NCBI GenBank assembly: GCA_017631875.1
Contig: JAGBSL010000010.1
Span: forward strand, 1 to 35,969
Source of the DNA: Bacteroidales bacterium
GTDB lineage: Bacteria > Bacteroidota > Bacteroidia > Bacteroidales > UBA932
Length of the DNA stretch: 35,969 nt
Direction: 5' to 3'
The notes beneath the pieces were generated by a model. It saw nothing but the letters and a program-made list of their open reading frames with translations. It was not told the origin of the DNA and made no database searches. Positions within the stretch are counted from its first letter, which is position 1. Each line of letters starts with the position of its first letter. The position numbers were made by a program, and so were the translations under genes. Shown piece after piece: positions 7,637 through 16,742 of the stretch.

Positions 7637-10600
7637 ATGAAAGCGATTTACAGAAATCTGCTTGTCGCGTTAGTCTTCCTGATGGGAGCTGTGTCAACTT
7701 ATGCACAGCCTTCCGTTCGAGGTAAGGTGACCGACGAATTCGGACAGCCTCTGCCAGGCGTGGCTGTCATGGTCCCAGGTACCACAAACGGTACAATGAC
7801 GGACGAAGACGGAAACTATTCACTTTCCGGACTCAAGAAGGGCGACGTCCTTCTTTTCACAAGCCTTGGTCTTGGTGACCAGACTTTCAATTGCGACGGC
7901 TCTCTTTCAAATCTCAATGTAACGATGAAAGAGGACGCCAACTTCATCGAAGAGACAATCGTTGTCGGATACGGTGTGCAGAAAAAGTCATCGATGACTT
8001 CTGCCGTATCAGCAATGAAGGGTGACGAGCTCCTCAAGGCCCCTGCGACAAACGTCTCTCAGCTCATCGCCGGTAAGCTTTCCGGTGTGTCTTCGGTACA
8101 GGAGTCAGGTGAGCCGGGTCTCGACCAGGCATCCCTCCGTATCCGCGGTGCACAGTATGGAGCAAAGTATGTTGTGGACGGCTTCCCTGTGGACAACATC
8201 AACGATATCGACCCTTATGATATCGAGAGCATCTCTGTCCTCAAGGACGGTGCGTCAGCAGCGGTTTACGGTCTCCAGGCAGCGAACGGTATCATCATCG
8301 TAACAACCAAGAAAGGTCAGGCAGGAAAGCCGAAGATCACTTACAACGCCACTTTCGGAGCATCTATGAACGCTAACTTCCCTGAGTTCATGGACGGTCC
8401 TGAGTTCGCTTACTATTATAATGTGGCGGACATGATGGACGCTCTCGCAAGAGGTGACATCAGTGATCCTAAGGAATACACCCCTTACTTCACTGCCGAG
8501 CAGGTTGCTATGATGACCAATGGCGATCCTACAGACGGCTGGGATAATGTAAACTACATTGACAAGGTATTCAAGACCGGTTTCACACAGAAGCATAACG
8601 TGACCGTATCAGGCGGTAACGAGACTTCAAAGTATTTCGCTTCATTCGGTTATCTCGGACAGGAAGGTAACATCGACAACTTCACATACGACAGATACAA
8701 TGTCCGTACAAATGTCGAGACTGAGTTCGCAAAATACTTCAAGTTCACTATGGGAGTTTCAGGAGTGTTCTCGAACAGACATACTCCTGGCTTCAGTTCA
8801 GGTGGTTCAGATACAGGTTATGAGGCTGGATGGCTCTCAATTCCTAAGATGACCATCATGATGCACCCATACCTTCCTGAGAAGTATAACGGTATGTACA
8901 CAGGTGTTGTTCCGAACAACCTTGCAGTATGTAACTCGCCGCTTCCTGCAATCTATGATTCAGGCTACAAGAAGACACGCGGTATCGATGTCGCTGCGAA
9001 TACTACGCTCACATTTGATGTACCTGGCGTAAAGGGACTCCAACTCAAGGTCTCAGGTGCTTTTGACTACGGTGCTTCCATGAACAAGAACCTTGACATT
9101 CCGTTTGCCCAGCCTGTTATGGTTTACAAGAACGGAACATGGTCAGAGTATGGCGATCCTCGTCAGAACGAGGGTACAGGAATCTCTCTCGGCGAGGGTA
9201 CTTCATACTATCAGAGAATGACAGGTCAGGCCGGAATCACTTACACCAACACTTTCGGCAAGCATTTCATTGACCTCCTCGCTCTCGGTGAGCTTAACGA
9301 CTATAAGTCTAATGCGCATTCTGCATATGCAAAGCTCCTTCCGTTTGCGGAACTTCCTGAGCTCAGCTTCGGTCAGGCTACTGAAGGTCCTATTTCAGGA
9401 TCGAGCAATGCATCACGTTCTACCGGATATGTCTTCCGTGCCCGTTATAACTGGGATGAGAGATATCTTGCGGAATTTACAGGACGTTATGACGGCTCAT
9501 ACAAGTTTGCAGGTATGCGTACCACACGTTGGGGCTTCTTCCCTTCGGCATCAGCTGCCTGGAATATCTCCAAGGAGCCTTGGATGCAGGGAGCCTCATT
9601 CCTTGATGACCTTAAGCTCAGAGGTTCGGTTGCCCTTCTTGGTAATGACCTTCCTACAGGAGCTTATATGTATCTGAAGACATTCTCACCTTCAAGCGAT
9701 GTCGTCTACAAGCCTTATAATGGAGGTACAACTGTAAATCCTTCATATACTGATAATGGAGTGCCAAATAATGACCTTACTTGGGAAAAGCAGCTCTCTT
9801 ACAACGTCGGTTTCGACTTCAGCATGTGGAATGGCAAGCTCGCTATGGAGGTTGATGCATTCTATAACTATGTATTTGATATGCTGACATATCAGGGATC
9901 AGGTTTCCCTCCATCTATGGGTGGATATTATATGACTGTCATAAACAAGAATGCATATGATGTAAGGGGTATCGATGTGATGGTTTCACACAAGAACCAT
10001 TTCATGCTCGGCGGCAAGCCATTCCAGTATGGTATCAGCGCTACCCTCACTTATGCAAAGAACCGTTGGATCATCTATCCTGATGAGCCGAACGTAGATG
10101 CAATCCGTAAGGTTGTCGGAACATCGCTCGATACATTCTATGTATGGGTTGCTGACGGTCTCTTCACTTCAGAGGAGGAAATCGACAACTCAGCATGGTA
10201 CGGTAACAGACCTAACATCGGTGACATCAAGTATGTCGACCTCAATGGTGACGGTCTGATCAACGAGGTAGGTGACAAGGCACGTATCGGTCGCTCTAAC
10301 CGTCCTCAGCTTACTTATGGTCTCAATCTTGACTTCGCTTGGAACGGTCTCGATTTCAATGCTCAGTTCACAGGTGGTGCCCTCTTTGATATCTCCCTTA
10401 CCGGTACATACTACAATGGTAATGACGACAACACAATCTGGACACAGACATTCAAGGAAGGTGCGAACTCTCCATTGTTCCTCGTTGAGAACGCATATAG
10501 CGTTTACAATCCTGACGGAACATTCCCACGTCTGACCCTCAGCAACACTGGTGGACACGGTGGTGACAACGGTCTTGCATCGACATTCTGGCTCCGTGAC

Positions 10601-10822
10601 GGAAAATATGTACGTCTCAAGTCAGCTCAGCTCGGTTATACATTCCCACACAAGTGGACAGAGAAGATCAAGGTCGACGGTCTCAGATTCTTCGTCGAGG
10701 GTCAGAACCTCTTCACAATCGACGGACTTCCTGATGGTATCGACCCTGAGTCTCCAGGTGTGAACAACGGTTATTATCCACAGCAGCGTCTCCTCATGGG
10801 AGGTATCACCTTGACATTCTAA
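7637..10822 (+). CDS. SusC/RagA-type TonB-dependent outer-membrane glycan transporter
   Basis: This 1061-aa protein is a full-length SusC homologue. It has a Sec signal peptide ending near YAQ, and a carboxypeptidase-regulatory-like domain (about residues 27-105, VRGKVTDEFGQPLPGV). Next come the plug domain (about 115-230, with LRIRGAQYG, VDGFPV and ISVLKDGASAAVYGLQAANGIIIVTTKKG-like sequence) and a 22-strand barrel ending in the terminal Phe of GGITLTF. It imports oligosaccharides bound by its SusD partner, driven by TonB-ExbBD. It sits between the first GHL10 and susD, 12 nt upstream of susD. Confidence 0.96.
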   Translation: MKAIYRNLLVALVFLMGAVSTYAQPSVRGKVTDEFGQPLPGVAVMVPGTTNGTMTDEDGNYSLSGLKKGDVLLFTSLGLGDQTFNCDGSLSNLNVTMKEDANFIEETIVVGYGVQKKSSMTSAVSAMKGDELLKAPATNVSQLIAGKLSGVSSVQESGEPGLDQASLRIRGAQYGAKYVVDGFPVDNINDIDPYDIESISVLKDGASAAVYGLQAANGIIIVTTKKGQAGKPKITYNATFGASMNANFPEFMDGPEFAYYYNVADMMDALARGDISDPKEYTPYFTAEQVAMMTNGDPTDGWDNVNYIDKVFKTGFTQKHNVTVSGGNETSKYFASFGYLGQEGNIDNFTYDRYNVRTNVETEFAKYFKFTMGVSGVFSNRHTPGFSSGGSDTGYEAGWLSIPKMTIMMHPYLPEKYNGMYTGVVPNNLAVCNSPLPAIYDSGYKKTRGIDVAANTTLTFDVPGVKGLQLKVSGAFDYGASMNKNLDIPFAQPVMVYKNGTWSEYGDPRQNEGTGISLGEGTSYYQRMTGQAGITYTNTFGKHFIDLLALGELNDYKSNAHSAYAKLLPFAELPELSFGQATEGPISGSSNASRSTGYVFRARYNWDERYLAEFTGRYDGSYKFAGMRTTRWGFFPSASAAWNISKEPWMQGASFLDDLKLRGSVALLGNDLPTGAYMYLKTFSPSSDVVYKPYNGGTTVNPSYTDNGVPNNDLTWEKQLSYNVGFDFSMWNGKLAMEVDAFYNYVFDMLTYQGSGFPPSMGGYYMTVINKNAYDVRGIDVMVSHKNHFMLGGKPFQYGISATLTYAKNRWIIYPDEPNVDAIRKVVGTSLDTFYVWVADGLFTSEEEIDNSAWYGNRPNIGDIKYVDLNGDGLINEVGDKARIGRSNRPQLTYGLNLDFAWNGLDFNAQFTGGALFDISLTGTYYNGNDDNTIWTQTFKEGANSPLFLVENAYSVYNPDGTFPRLTLSNTGGHGGDNGLASTFWLRDGKYVRLKSAQLGYTFPHKWTEKIKVDGLRFFVEGQNLFTIDGLPDGIDPESPGVNNGYYPQQRLLMGGITLTF

Positions 10823-10834
10823 TCATAAGAAGAC

Positions 10835-12493
10835 ATGAAAAACATAACTAAAATATTACTTCTCGTCGGAATCATGCTGTCAGGCGTTTCCTGCAACAAG
10901 TTTTTTGACGAAATGAAACCTACCGACAACATATCTGACAAGGTGATCTGGCAGACAACCACCAATGCAGAATATTTTGTCAATTATCTCTATGACTATG
11001 TATATGTCGTAGTGGCTAATCAGACTTACGGTAGTGTCATGACAGAGGCATATGCAGATATGCTGAAGTATAGCTCTTTCAACGCCGGTCATCCGGGCCT
11101 TTTCGTGAGCCAGATGGCATATGGCCAGCCTTATACAGAAAGAAACTTCGTCAACGTATATCTTGGCGCATGGTCCAGATATACAGGTATCATGAAGTGT
11201 AACAGCGCCATTTCTGACCTCCATCAGTTTGGCCAGATGTCGGATGAAGACAAGGCAAGACTTGAGGCTGAGCTCAGATTTACACGTGCATTCATGTATT
11301 TCGACCTCATGAAACGTTACAAGGAGATCATCCTTTATGATGAGGATATGACCAAGTATCAGAAGGACAAGGCTATCAGCACAGAGGCTGAAGGCTGGGA
11401 GTTCATCTATCAGGACCTTCTTTTTGCTGCGCAGAATCTTCCTGATCGAACAACTTCAAAGGGACGTGCTGACAAGGGTATGGCTTGGGCATTCATGACC
11501 CGCGCTATGCTTTATGCACAGAGATATGAGGAGGTCGTGAAGGCTGCTGACGAAGTGGCAGCGCTCGGATACGTGCTTGAGGACGACTATACAGATGCTC
11601 TTATGAAGACTACATGTGAGGGTAACAAAGAGGCTATCCTTCAGTGGCAGTTCGACAGAGGTGCCAATGTGACTCACTCATTCGACTATAATTACACACC
11701 AGGCGGTGACTTTGCTCTCCAGGGCCAGAAGGGCGGTGGACTCGGTACACCAACTCAGGAGATGGTCGAGTCATATGAGAAGGCTACAGGTGGATTCATC
11801 GACTGGACACCTTGGCACTCGACTACAACTCAGGAGCCTCCTTATGCTCAGCTCGAGCCACGTTTCCACGCTACAATCCTTTATAACGGTGCACAGTGGA
11901 AAGGACGTACTATCCAGCCTTATGATGGTGGTGCAGATGGATGGAAGCAGTGGTACAACAATACCAACCCTGCTGGTGAGACGACAACAGGTTATTACCT
12001 CAGAAAGATGGTTGATGAGAGCCATGACGTTGTTGCATATTCAGGCGGTGTCGCTCCTTTCACAATCATCAGATATGCTGAGGTACTCCTCAACAAGGCA
12101 GAGGCATGCTACAACCTCAGCAAGACTTCTGAGGCAAATGATGCTGTCGCTGCTATCCGTGCCAGAGTAGGTCTTCCTTACACACCTAAGGGTGGTTCTG
12201 AGCTTTGGGATGCTATCCGTCAGGAGCGTAGGGTGGAGCTTGCGTTCGAAGGACATTGGTATTGGGATCTCCGTCGTTGGAAAGTTGCCCACAAGGCTTA
12301 TCCGGAAGGACTTACCGGATATCAGGTTCATGGTCTCAAGGTTACCGATAACGGCGACGGTTCATTTACTTACGAATATGTTTCTGTCGACAATGAGGAC
12401 AGAGAGTTCCAGGAGAGAATGTACCGCCTTCCTATGCCGGACGGCGAGCTTGAGAACAACTCTCTCGTAGAGCAGTATCCAGAGTGGAAATAA
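10835..12493 (+). CDS. SusD/RagB-type surface glycan-binding lipoprotein
   Basis: The 552-aa lipoprotein (lipobox GVSC) is a SusD homologue that forms the lid of the SusC channel on the cell surface. The TPR-like helical core includes LRFTRAFMYFDLMKRYKEI near residue 150. The C-terminal SusD region shows IIRYAEVLLNKAEACYN, IRARVGLP and IRQERRVELAFEGHWYWDLRRWK. It lies directly after SusC. The glycan specificity cannot be predicted from sequence. Confidence 0.96.
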   Translation: MKNITKILLLVGIMLSGVSCNKFFDEMKPTDNISDKVIWQTTTNAEYFVNYLYDYVYVVVANQTYGSVMTEAYADMLKYSSFNAGHPGLFVSQMAYGQPYTERNFVNVYLGAWSRYTGIMKCNSAISDLHQFGQMSDEDKARLEAELRFTRAFMYFDLMKRYKEIILYDEDMTKYQKDKAISTEAEGWEFIYQDLLFAAQNLPDRTTSKGRADKGMAWAFMTRAMLYAQRYEEVVKAADEVAALGYVLEDDYTDALMKTTCEGNKEAILQWQFDRGANVTHSFDYNYTPGGDFALQGQKGGGLGTPTQEMVESYEKATGGFIDWTPWHSTTTQEPPYAQLEPRFHATILYNGAQWKGRTIQPYDGGADGWKQWYNNTNPAGETTTGYYLRKMVDESHDVVAYSGGVAPFTIIRYAEVLLNKAEACYNLSKTSEANDAVAAIRARVGLPYTPKGGSELWDAIRQERRVELAFEGHWYWDLRRWKVAHKAYPEGLTGYQVHGLKVTDNGDGSFTYEYVSVDNEDREFQERMYRLPMPDGELENNSLVEQYPEWK

Positions 12494-12511
12494 AGATAAA
12501 ATCGCATTAAA

Positions 12512-14197
12512 ATGAAGAAATTATATTACTTGCTCATGGTCAGCATCTTTGCGGTGGCTTCTTGTCAGGAGCCTCAGTATATCGAGCCGACTGCTGACCG
12601 TCAGGGCATAACATCCCTTACAGCACGCTTTACTTCCACTTCTGAGAAGTATGAGAATCAGGTGCTCGCAAAGCTCAATGTAGCGGATCCGGAAGCGAAC
12701 GAGTTCATCATACCGGTTCCTTGGTTCTATCCTGAGGAGTCAACTGACCCTACATCGATCCACATGACACGCGTCCGCCTCGAGGCTGAGCTCGCTCCTA
12801 ACTGCAGGATCGATCCTCCTTTGGCAATGGTCGACCTTACTGAGGAAAACTACTATACCTTTACTAATGCTCAGGGTGAGAGCCGCGAGATCATGATCAC
12901 AGGTAAGAGAACAAAGTCAGCAAAGTGTAACCTGATGACCTTCACTCTTACAAAGCCATATCAGATAGAGGGCTTCATCGATGATGACAAGAAGGAGGTT
13001 TACCTCTTCACAACAGACGATCTTGATGGATTCTCAGGCGAGGCTACTGTCTGCGCTCATGCAACGCTCCAGACTGACCTTTCTGTCAAGAAGAACTACA
13101 ACAATGAGCAGGAGGTTACCGTAATGGCTCAGGATGAGAAGACCACTTGCACGTACAAGATCATCAAGAAGTATCCTAACAAGATTCCTTACGGTTTCAG
13201 AGCAGCTTCTGCAAGACAGCTCTTCAACCTCGATCCGGTATCGAGACTTAATTTCCCAGAGGCAGAGGAGACAGTTTACTCTTCGCTCGCATATGCTGAC
13301 GGCAAGCTCGTGATCTCTCTTGGAAACGGCACAGCCCCTATTTACTGCGACCCTCTCACAGGTGTCAAGCTAGGTGATATGAACGTTGGCGGAGTCAATG
13401 TCGCTGCGATCACTAACGATGAGGGCGGAAACATCCTCGTTTCTACTCATGCTGAATCACAGGGAACAGTTACTCTTTACAAGACCAAGTCTGTTTCAGC
13501 TGCTCCTGAGCAGTTCCACTCATTCGTAAATGATACTGACGTTCCGGTAGGTTATAACCTCAAGGTCAACGGTAACATCGATCAGGATGCCGTGATCATT
13601 ATCGCTCACGAGGGAATCGACGGAGTTACTTCAACCAGCAAGTATACTCAGATCGTGGTAACAGGAGGTCAGGTTGTTTCTACTGAGACTATCGACCTTG
13701 CAGGTCTCGGACTCTCTTGGGGTTCTGCTCCGGTACATGGTGCCAAGGTGGTTCCTGTATCTAACAAGCCGGAGACTGGTGTAATGCTCTGCTACTATTC
13801 TGATAACATCATCCAGTATGTTGTTGACGGAAAGATTACAGCTTCACGTAACCTTGCTGATGACGGTGTGACATCTAACTACAACACCAATGTCATGGAG
13901 GCGAAGTCATTCAACAATGCTCCTTACGTGATCCACCTCGTGTCATCGCACTTCCCTATGTGGGGTATCGAGCCACAGCTCAGAATCTGGGATGCATCGG
14001 ATCCTAAGTCAATCAAGGATGCTGCTCCTATCATCGAGAACCGCTCGACAGAATGGTTCCAGACAGGATACCAGGGATGTGCCGCTGCAGACGTCGTAAT
14101 GGGTGCATCTGCTGACGGATTCAAGGTTTACATCTACTACTGGGATCACAATGCAAGTGTAATCGCCGGCTTTGTGGCTGACTGTATCGATATTTAA
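12512..14197 (+). CDS. DUF5018-like surface glycan-binding lipoprotein (SusE/F position)
   Basis: This 561-aa protein has lipobox VASC (Cys19) and follows SusD by 18 nt, the usual place of surface glycan-binding proteins. The N-terminal half (to about residue 235) looks like beta-sandwich repeats as in DUF5018 proteins. The C-terminal half (SSLAYADGKLVISLGNG onward) looks like a beta-propeller with recurrent blade-like motifs. That half resembles the C-terminal half of the BACON protein at 16743-18281. Two matches are VGYNLKVNGNIDQDAVII against MGNFRVKGDINGDALIM, and a shared NYN...SxHF...VTD/DASDP segment. Its likely role is binding the polymer at the surface. The family name is from recognition, not search. 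Confidence 0.72.
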   Translation: MKKLYYLLMVSIFAVASCQEPQYIEPTADRQGITSLTARFTSTSEKYENQVLAKLNVADPEANEFIIPVPWFYPEESTDPTSIHMTRVRLEAELAPNCRIDPPLAMVDLTEENYYTFTNAQGESREIMITGKRTKSAKCNLMTFTLTKPYQIEGFIDDDKKEVYLFTTDDLDGFSGEATVCAHATLQTDLSVKKNYNNEQEVTVMAQDEKTTCTYKIIKKYPNKIPYGFRAASARQLFNLDPVSRLNFPEAEETVYSSLAYADGKLVISLGNGTAPIYCDPLTGVKLGDMNVGGVNVAAITNDEGGNILVSTHAESQGTVTLYKTKSVSAAPEQFHSFVNDTDVPVGYNLKVNGNIDQDAVIIIAHEGIDGVTSTSKYTQIVVTGGQVVSTETIDLAGLGLSWGSAPVHGAKVVPVSNKPETGVMLCYYSDNIIQYVVDGKITASRNLADDGVTSNYNTNVMEAKSFNNAPYVIHLVSSHFPMWGIEPQLRIWDASDPKSIKDAAPIIENRSTEWFQTGYQGCAAADVVMGASADGFKVYIYYWDHNASVIAGFVADCIDI

Positions 14198-14200
14198 CAG

Positions 14201-15253
14201 ATGAAGATGTTTGCAATCATATTCGCTGCTCTTGTTCTCGCAGTTTCATGCGAGGACAAGAGTAACGTTATGGATAAGTGGCCTTGGGAGGATCCTGAGG
14301 TCGAGGCTCCTGAGCAGGGAGAGACCCCTGAGCAGCCTGAAGTTGAGGACGCTACCCTTGACAAGTGGTCGGAGGTTACCTCTGAGTATGGTGAACTCCC
14401 TTCTTACATCAAGGTCTATAAGTCTCCTGAGAAGCTTGAGGGCAAGAAGGCGATTGCCTATATCGCAGTTGCTGACATGGCTTCCGCTCAGTGGGACATC
14501 TGGAGCATCAGCGATCCTGAGATGGACGGTACTGAGGATGATTTCAAGACTCCGAAGAAGGTGTATGATGAAGGCAATTGGCCTATCGTGATCAATGCCG
14601 GATTCTTCTACGCCTCAGGCGGACTTAACTATTCTTCAAGCCTGGCTGTGCGCGAGTCTGAGGTGCTTGCATACAACATCAACTATGCTTCTGAAGACTG
14701 GGTGAAGATGTATTATCCTACCAGAGCGGCTTTCCTTGAGACAGCTGACGGTAAGTTTGACGCATGCTGGACATACAGGACATGGGACAACCACTACATG
14801 TATCCTGCACCAGCAGAAAACACATGGGCGGCGGATCCTGCAAAGCAGCCTACCGCAAAATATCCGGAAGGAGGTAAGGAGTTCGCTGCAAAGACTGCGA
14901 TGGGTGGAGGCCCTCTCCTTATCGACGGCGGAAAGTTCAAGGATACATACGTGGAAGAACTTTTCAACGGAACATCAGGCATCAGCCCTGACAGCAACCA
15001 GCCTCGTACCGCAATGGGCGTTACTGCTGACGGCAAGATGATCCTCTTCGTTTGCGAAGGACGTCAGATGACTGAGGGAGTGGCCGGCCTTACAACTGCT
15101 GATGTTGCTAATGTGCTTCTTGACCTTGGATGTGTTGAGGCTGTCAACCTCGACGGCGGCGGATCAAGCTGCATGCTTGTCAACGGAAAGACAACTATCA
15201 AGGTTTCTGACGGATCGCAGCGTGCGGTAGGAAGTACAATAATGATTAAATAA
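14201..15253 (+). CDS. NAGPA-type phosphodiester glycosidase lipoprotein
   Basis: This 350-aa protein (lipobox AVSC, Cys17) has an acidic Pro/Glu-rich linker (about residues 25-60) and then a phosphodiester glycosidase domain (PF09992). The human member, the 'uncovering enzyme', removes GlcNAc from GlcNAc-1-phospho-6-mannose. Family motifs are visible: VINAGFFYASGGL, TAMGGGPLLIDGG, NQPRTAMGVTADGK and NLDGGGSSCMLVNG. It begins 3 nt after the DUF5018 stop and 5 nt separate it from the next GHL10 gene, so it belongs firmly to the PUL operon. The context implies a phosphodiester-linked sugar in the target glycan. Some family members act in cell-wall metabolism, so the bond may be in a teichoic acid or capsule. 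Confidence 0.88.
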   Translation: MKMFAIIFAALVLAVSCEDKSNVMDKWPWEDPEVEAPEQGETPEQPEVEDATLDKWSEVTSEYGELPSYIKVYKSPEKLEGKKAIAYIAVADMASAQWDIWSISDPEMDGTEDDFKTPKKVYDEGNWPIVINAGFFYASGGLNYSSSLAVRESEVLAYNINYASEDWVKMYYPTRAAFLETADGKFDACWTYRTWDNHYMYPAPAENTWAADPAKQPTAKYPEGGKEFAAKTAMGGGPLLIDGGKFKDTYVEELFNGTSGISPDSNQPRTAMGVTADGKMILFVCEGRQMTEGVAGLTTADVANVLLDLGCVEAVNLDGGGSSCMLVNGKTTIKVSDGSQRAVGSTIMIK

Positions 15254-15258
15254 TTCAG

Positions 15259-16710
15259 ATGAGAACTTTAAGAAATATTATATTTGCACTTTCACTCCTT
15301 TGCCTTATCTCATGTGACGAGGTAAAGGAACCATTATGGAATCCTGATTGGGGTGAGATCAAGGAGCCGGATGCCAAGCCTGATCAGCCGGATACACCGG
15401 ATAATCCCGAGAATCCTGGTACGAACCCTGATGATCCGAACCAGGGCCAGCAGCCAGAGCCTGAGAAGGTTGGAAAGGCACGTCTGGTGTGGATCGATGC
15501 TGCGGCTAATTTTGAGGATTATGCCAACAGCAAGGCAAACATTGCCGCTGACATGGCCCGCATCAAGGAGACAGGCTTTACAGGAGTTATTGTAGAAGTA
15601 CGCCCTACTACCGGAGGACTTCTTTTCAACTCTGACGTAGAGAAGCCTCTTGATAAGGTAGATGCATGGGTGCCAGGTGCATACGTGTGGCTTGAGCGTA
15701 AAGAAAGCTTTGACTATCTGCAGGAATTCATCAATGTAGGAAAGGAAGTAGGACTGGACGTTTATGCAGCAATCAACACTATGGTCGGAGGTAAGGAGTG
15801 TCCTTACGGTCTGGGATCGAACGGACCTCTTTTCGACGGTTCCATCAGCCGTGATTGGGCATCTGTAGTAAATACGCAGGACGGTCTTGTGAACTGCATG
15901 GATATGGGAGCCGGCACAAAGTTCCTAAATCCTGCAAACGATGAGGTTGTGGAGTATCTTCTCGGAATCCTTGAGGATCTCGCTTCTTACGACGTCAAGG
16001 GTATCATCCTTGACCGTTGCCGCTACGACGACAACGACCTCAAGAGTGATTTCTCAGAGGTTTCACGCAAGAAGTTCGAGGAGTATCTCGGAAAGAAGGT
16101 TACCAATTGGCCTGATGACATTTTCTCTCCTGGGCAGGGAAGCCTTGAGAACTATGTGACTGAAATGCAGCGCAGCTGGATGACCTTCCGTGCTAAAATG
16201 ATCCATGACTTCATGGAAAAGGCATCAGACAAGGTTCATTCAGTAAATCCGGATGTGCGCTTCGGAGCATACGTGGGTGCATGGTACAGCAGCTACTACA
16301 TGTCAGGTGTGAACTGGGCAAGCCCTAACTACAGTGCAAAGAGCGCCTACAGCTGGGCATCTTCTGAGTACAGCCAGTACGGTTATGCTGACCACTGCGA
16401 CCTTATGATTATCGGAGCTTATGCATCGACAAAGTCCATCTACGGAAACAGCGAGTGGACCATGCAGGGCTTCTGCAAGCGTGCGCAGACAATTTTTGCC
16501 GGAGATGTTCCGTTTATCGGAGGACCGGACATCGGAAACTCGACAGGTTTTGAGAATGGCGGACAAGGCAAGCTCATGCCGGACATCGTTGATGCATGTA
16601 TCAACGCTTCGTCCGAGGGAATGTTCTTCTTCGACCTCTGCCACATCAAGATGTACGACTACTGGTCAGACATAAAGAATGCTTTTGATCAATATTTGGA
16701 AACATTATAA
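15259..16710 (+). CDS. GHL10-family glycoside hydrolase-like lipoprotein (second copy)
   Basis: This 483-aa lipoprotein (lipobox LISC, Cys19) has a low-complexity Pro/Asp/Asn linker (about residues 30-70) that would hold the catalytic barrel away from the membrane. The GHL10 barrel starts at RLVWIDAAANFEDY. Landmarks are VEVRPTTGGLLFNSD, GIILDRCRYDD, FRAKMIHDFMEKA, FGAYVGAWY, GVNWASPNY and FIGGPDIGN. It is much closer to the third copy at 19559 than to the first at 6282: both have the linker, the AANF/GNANFKDY start and the GGPDxGN block. It is the sixth gene of the operon. Confidence 0.86.
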   Translation: MRTLRNIIFALSLLCLISCDEVKEPLWNPDWGEIKEPDAKPDQPDTPDNPENPGTNPDDPNQGQQPEPEKVGKARLVWIDAAANFEDYANSKANIAADMARIKETGFTGVIVEVRPTTGGLLFNSDVEKPLDKVDAWVPGAYVWLERKESFDYLQEFINVGKEVGLDVYAAINTMVGGKECPYGLGSNGPLFDGSISRDWASVVNTQDGLVNCMDMGAGTKFLNPANDEVVEYLLGILEDLASYDVKGIILDRCRYDDNDLKSDFSEVSRKKFEEYLGKKVTNWPDDIFSPGQGSLENYVTEMQRSWMTFRAKMIHDFMEKASDKVHSVNPDVRFGAYVGAWYSSYYMSGVNWASPNYSAKSAYSWASSEYSQYGYADHCDLMIIGAYASTKSIYGNSEWTMQGFCKRAQTIFAGDVPFIGGPDIGNSTGFENGGQGKLMPDIVDACINASSEGMFFFDLCHIKMYDYWSDIKNAFDQYLETL

Positions 16711-16742
16711 ACTTTTTTTACTAACCATTATTAATTTTCATT

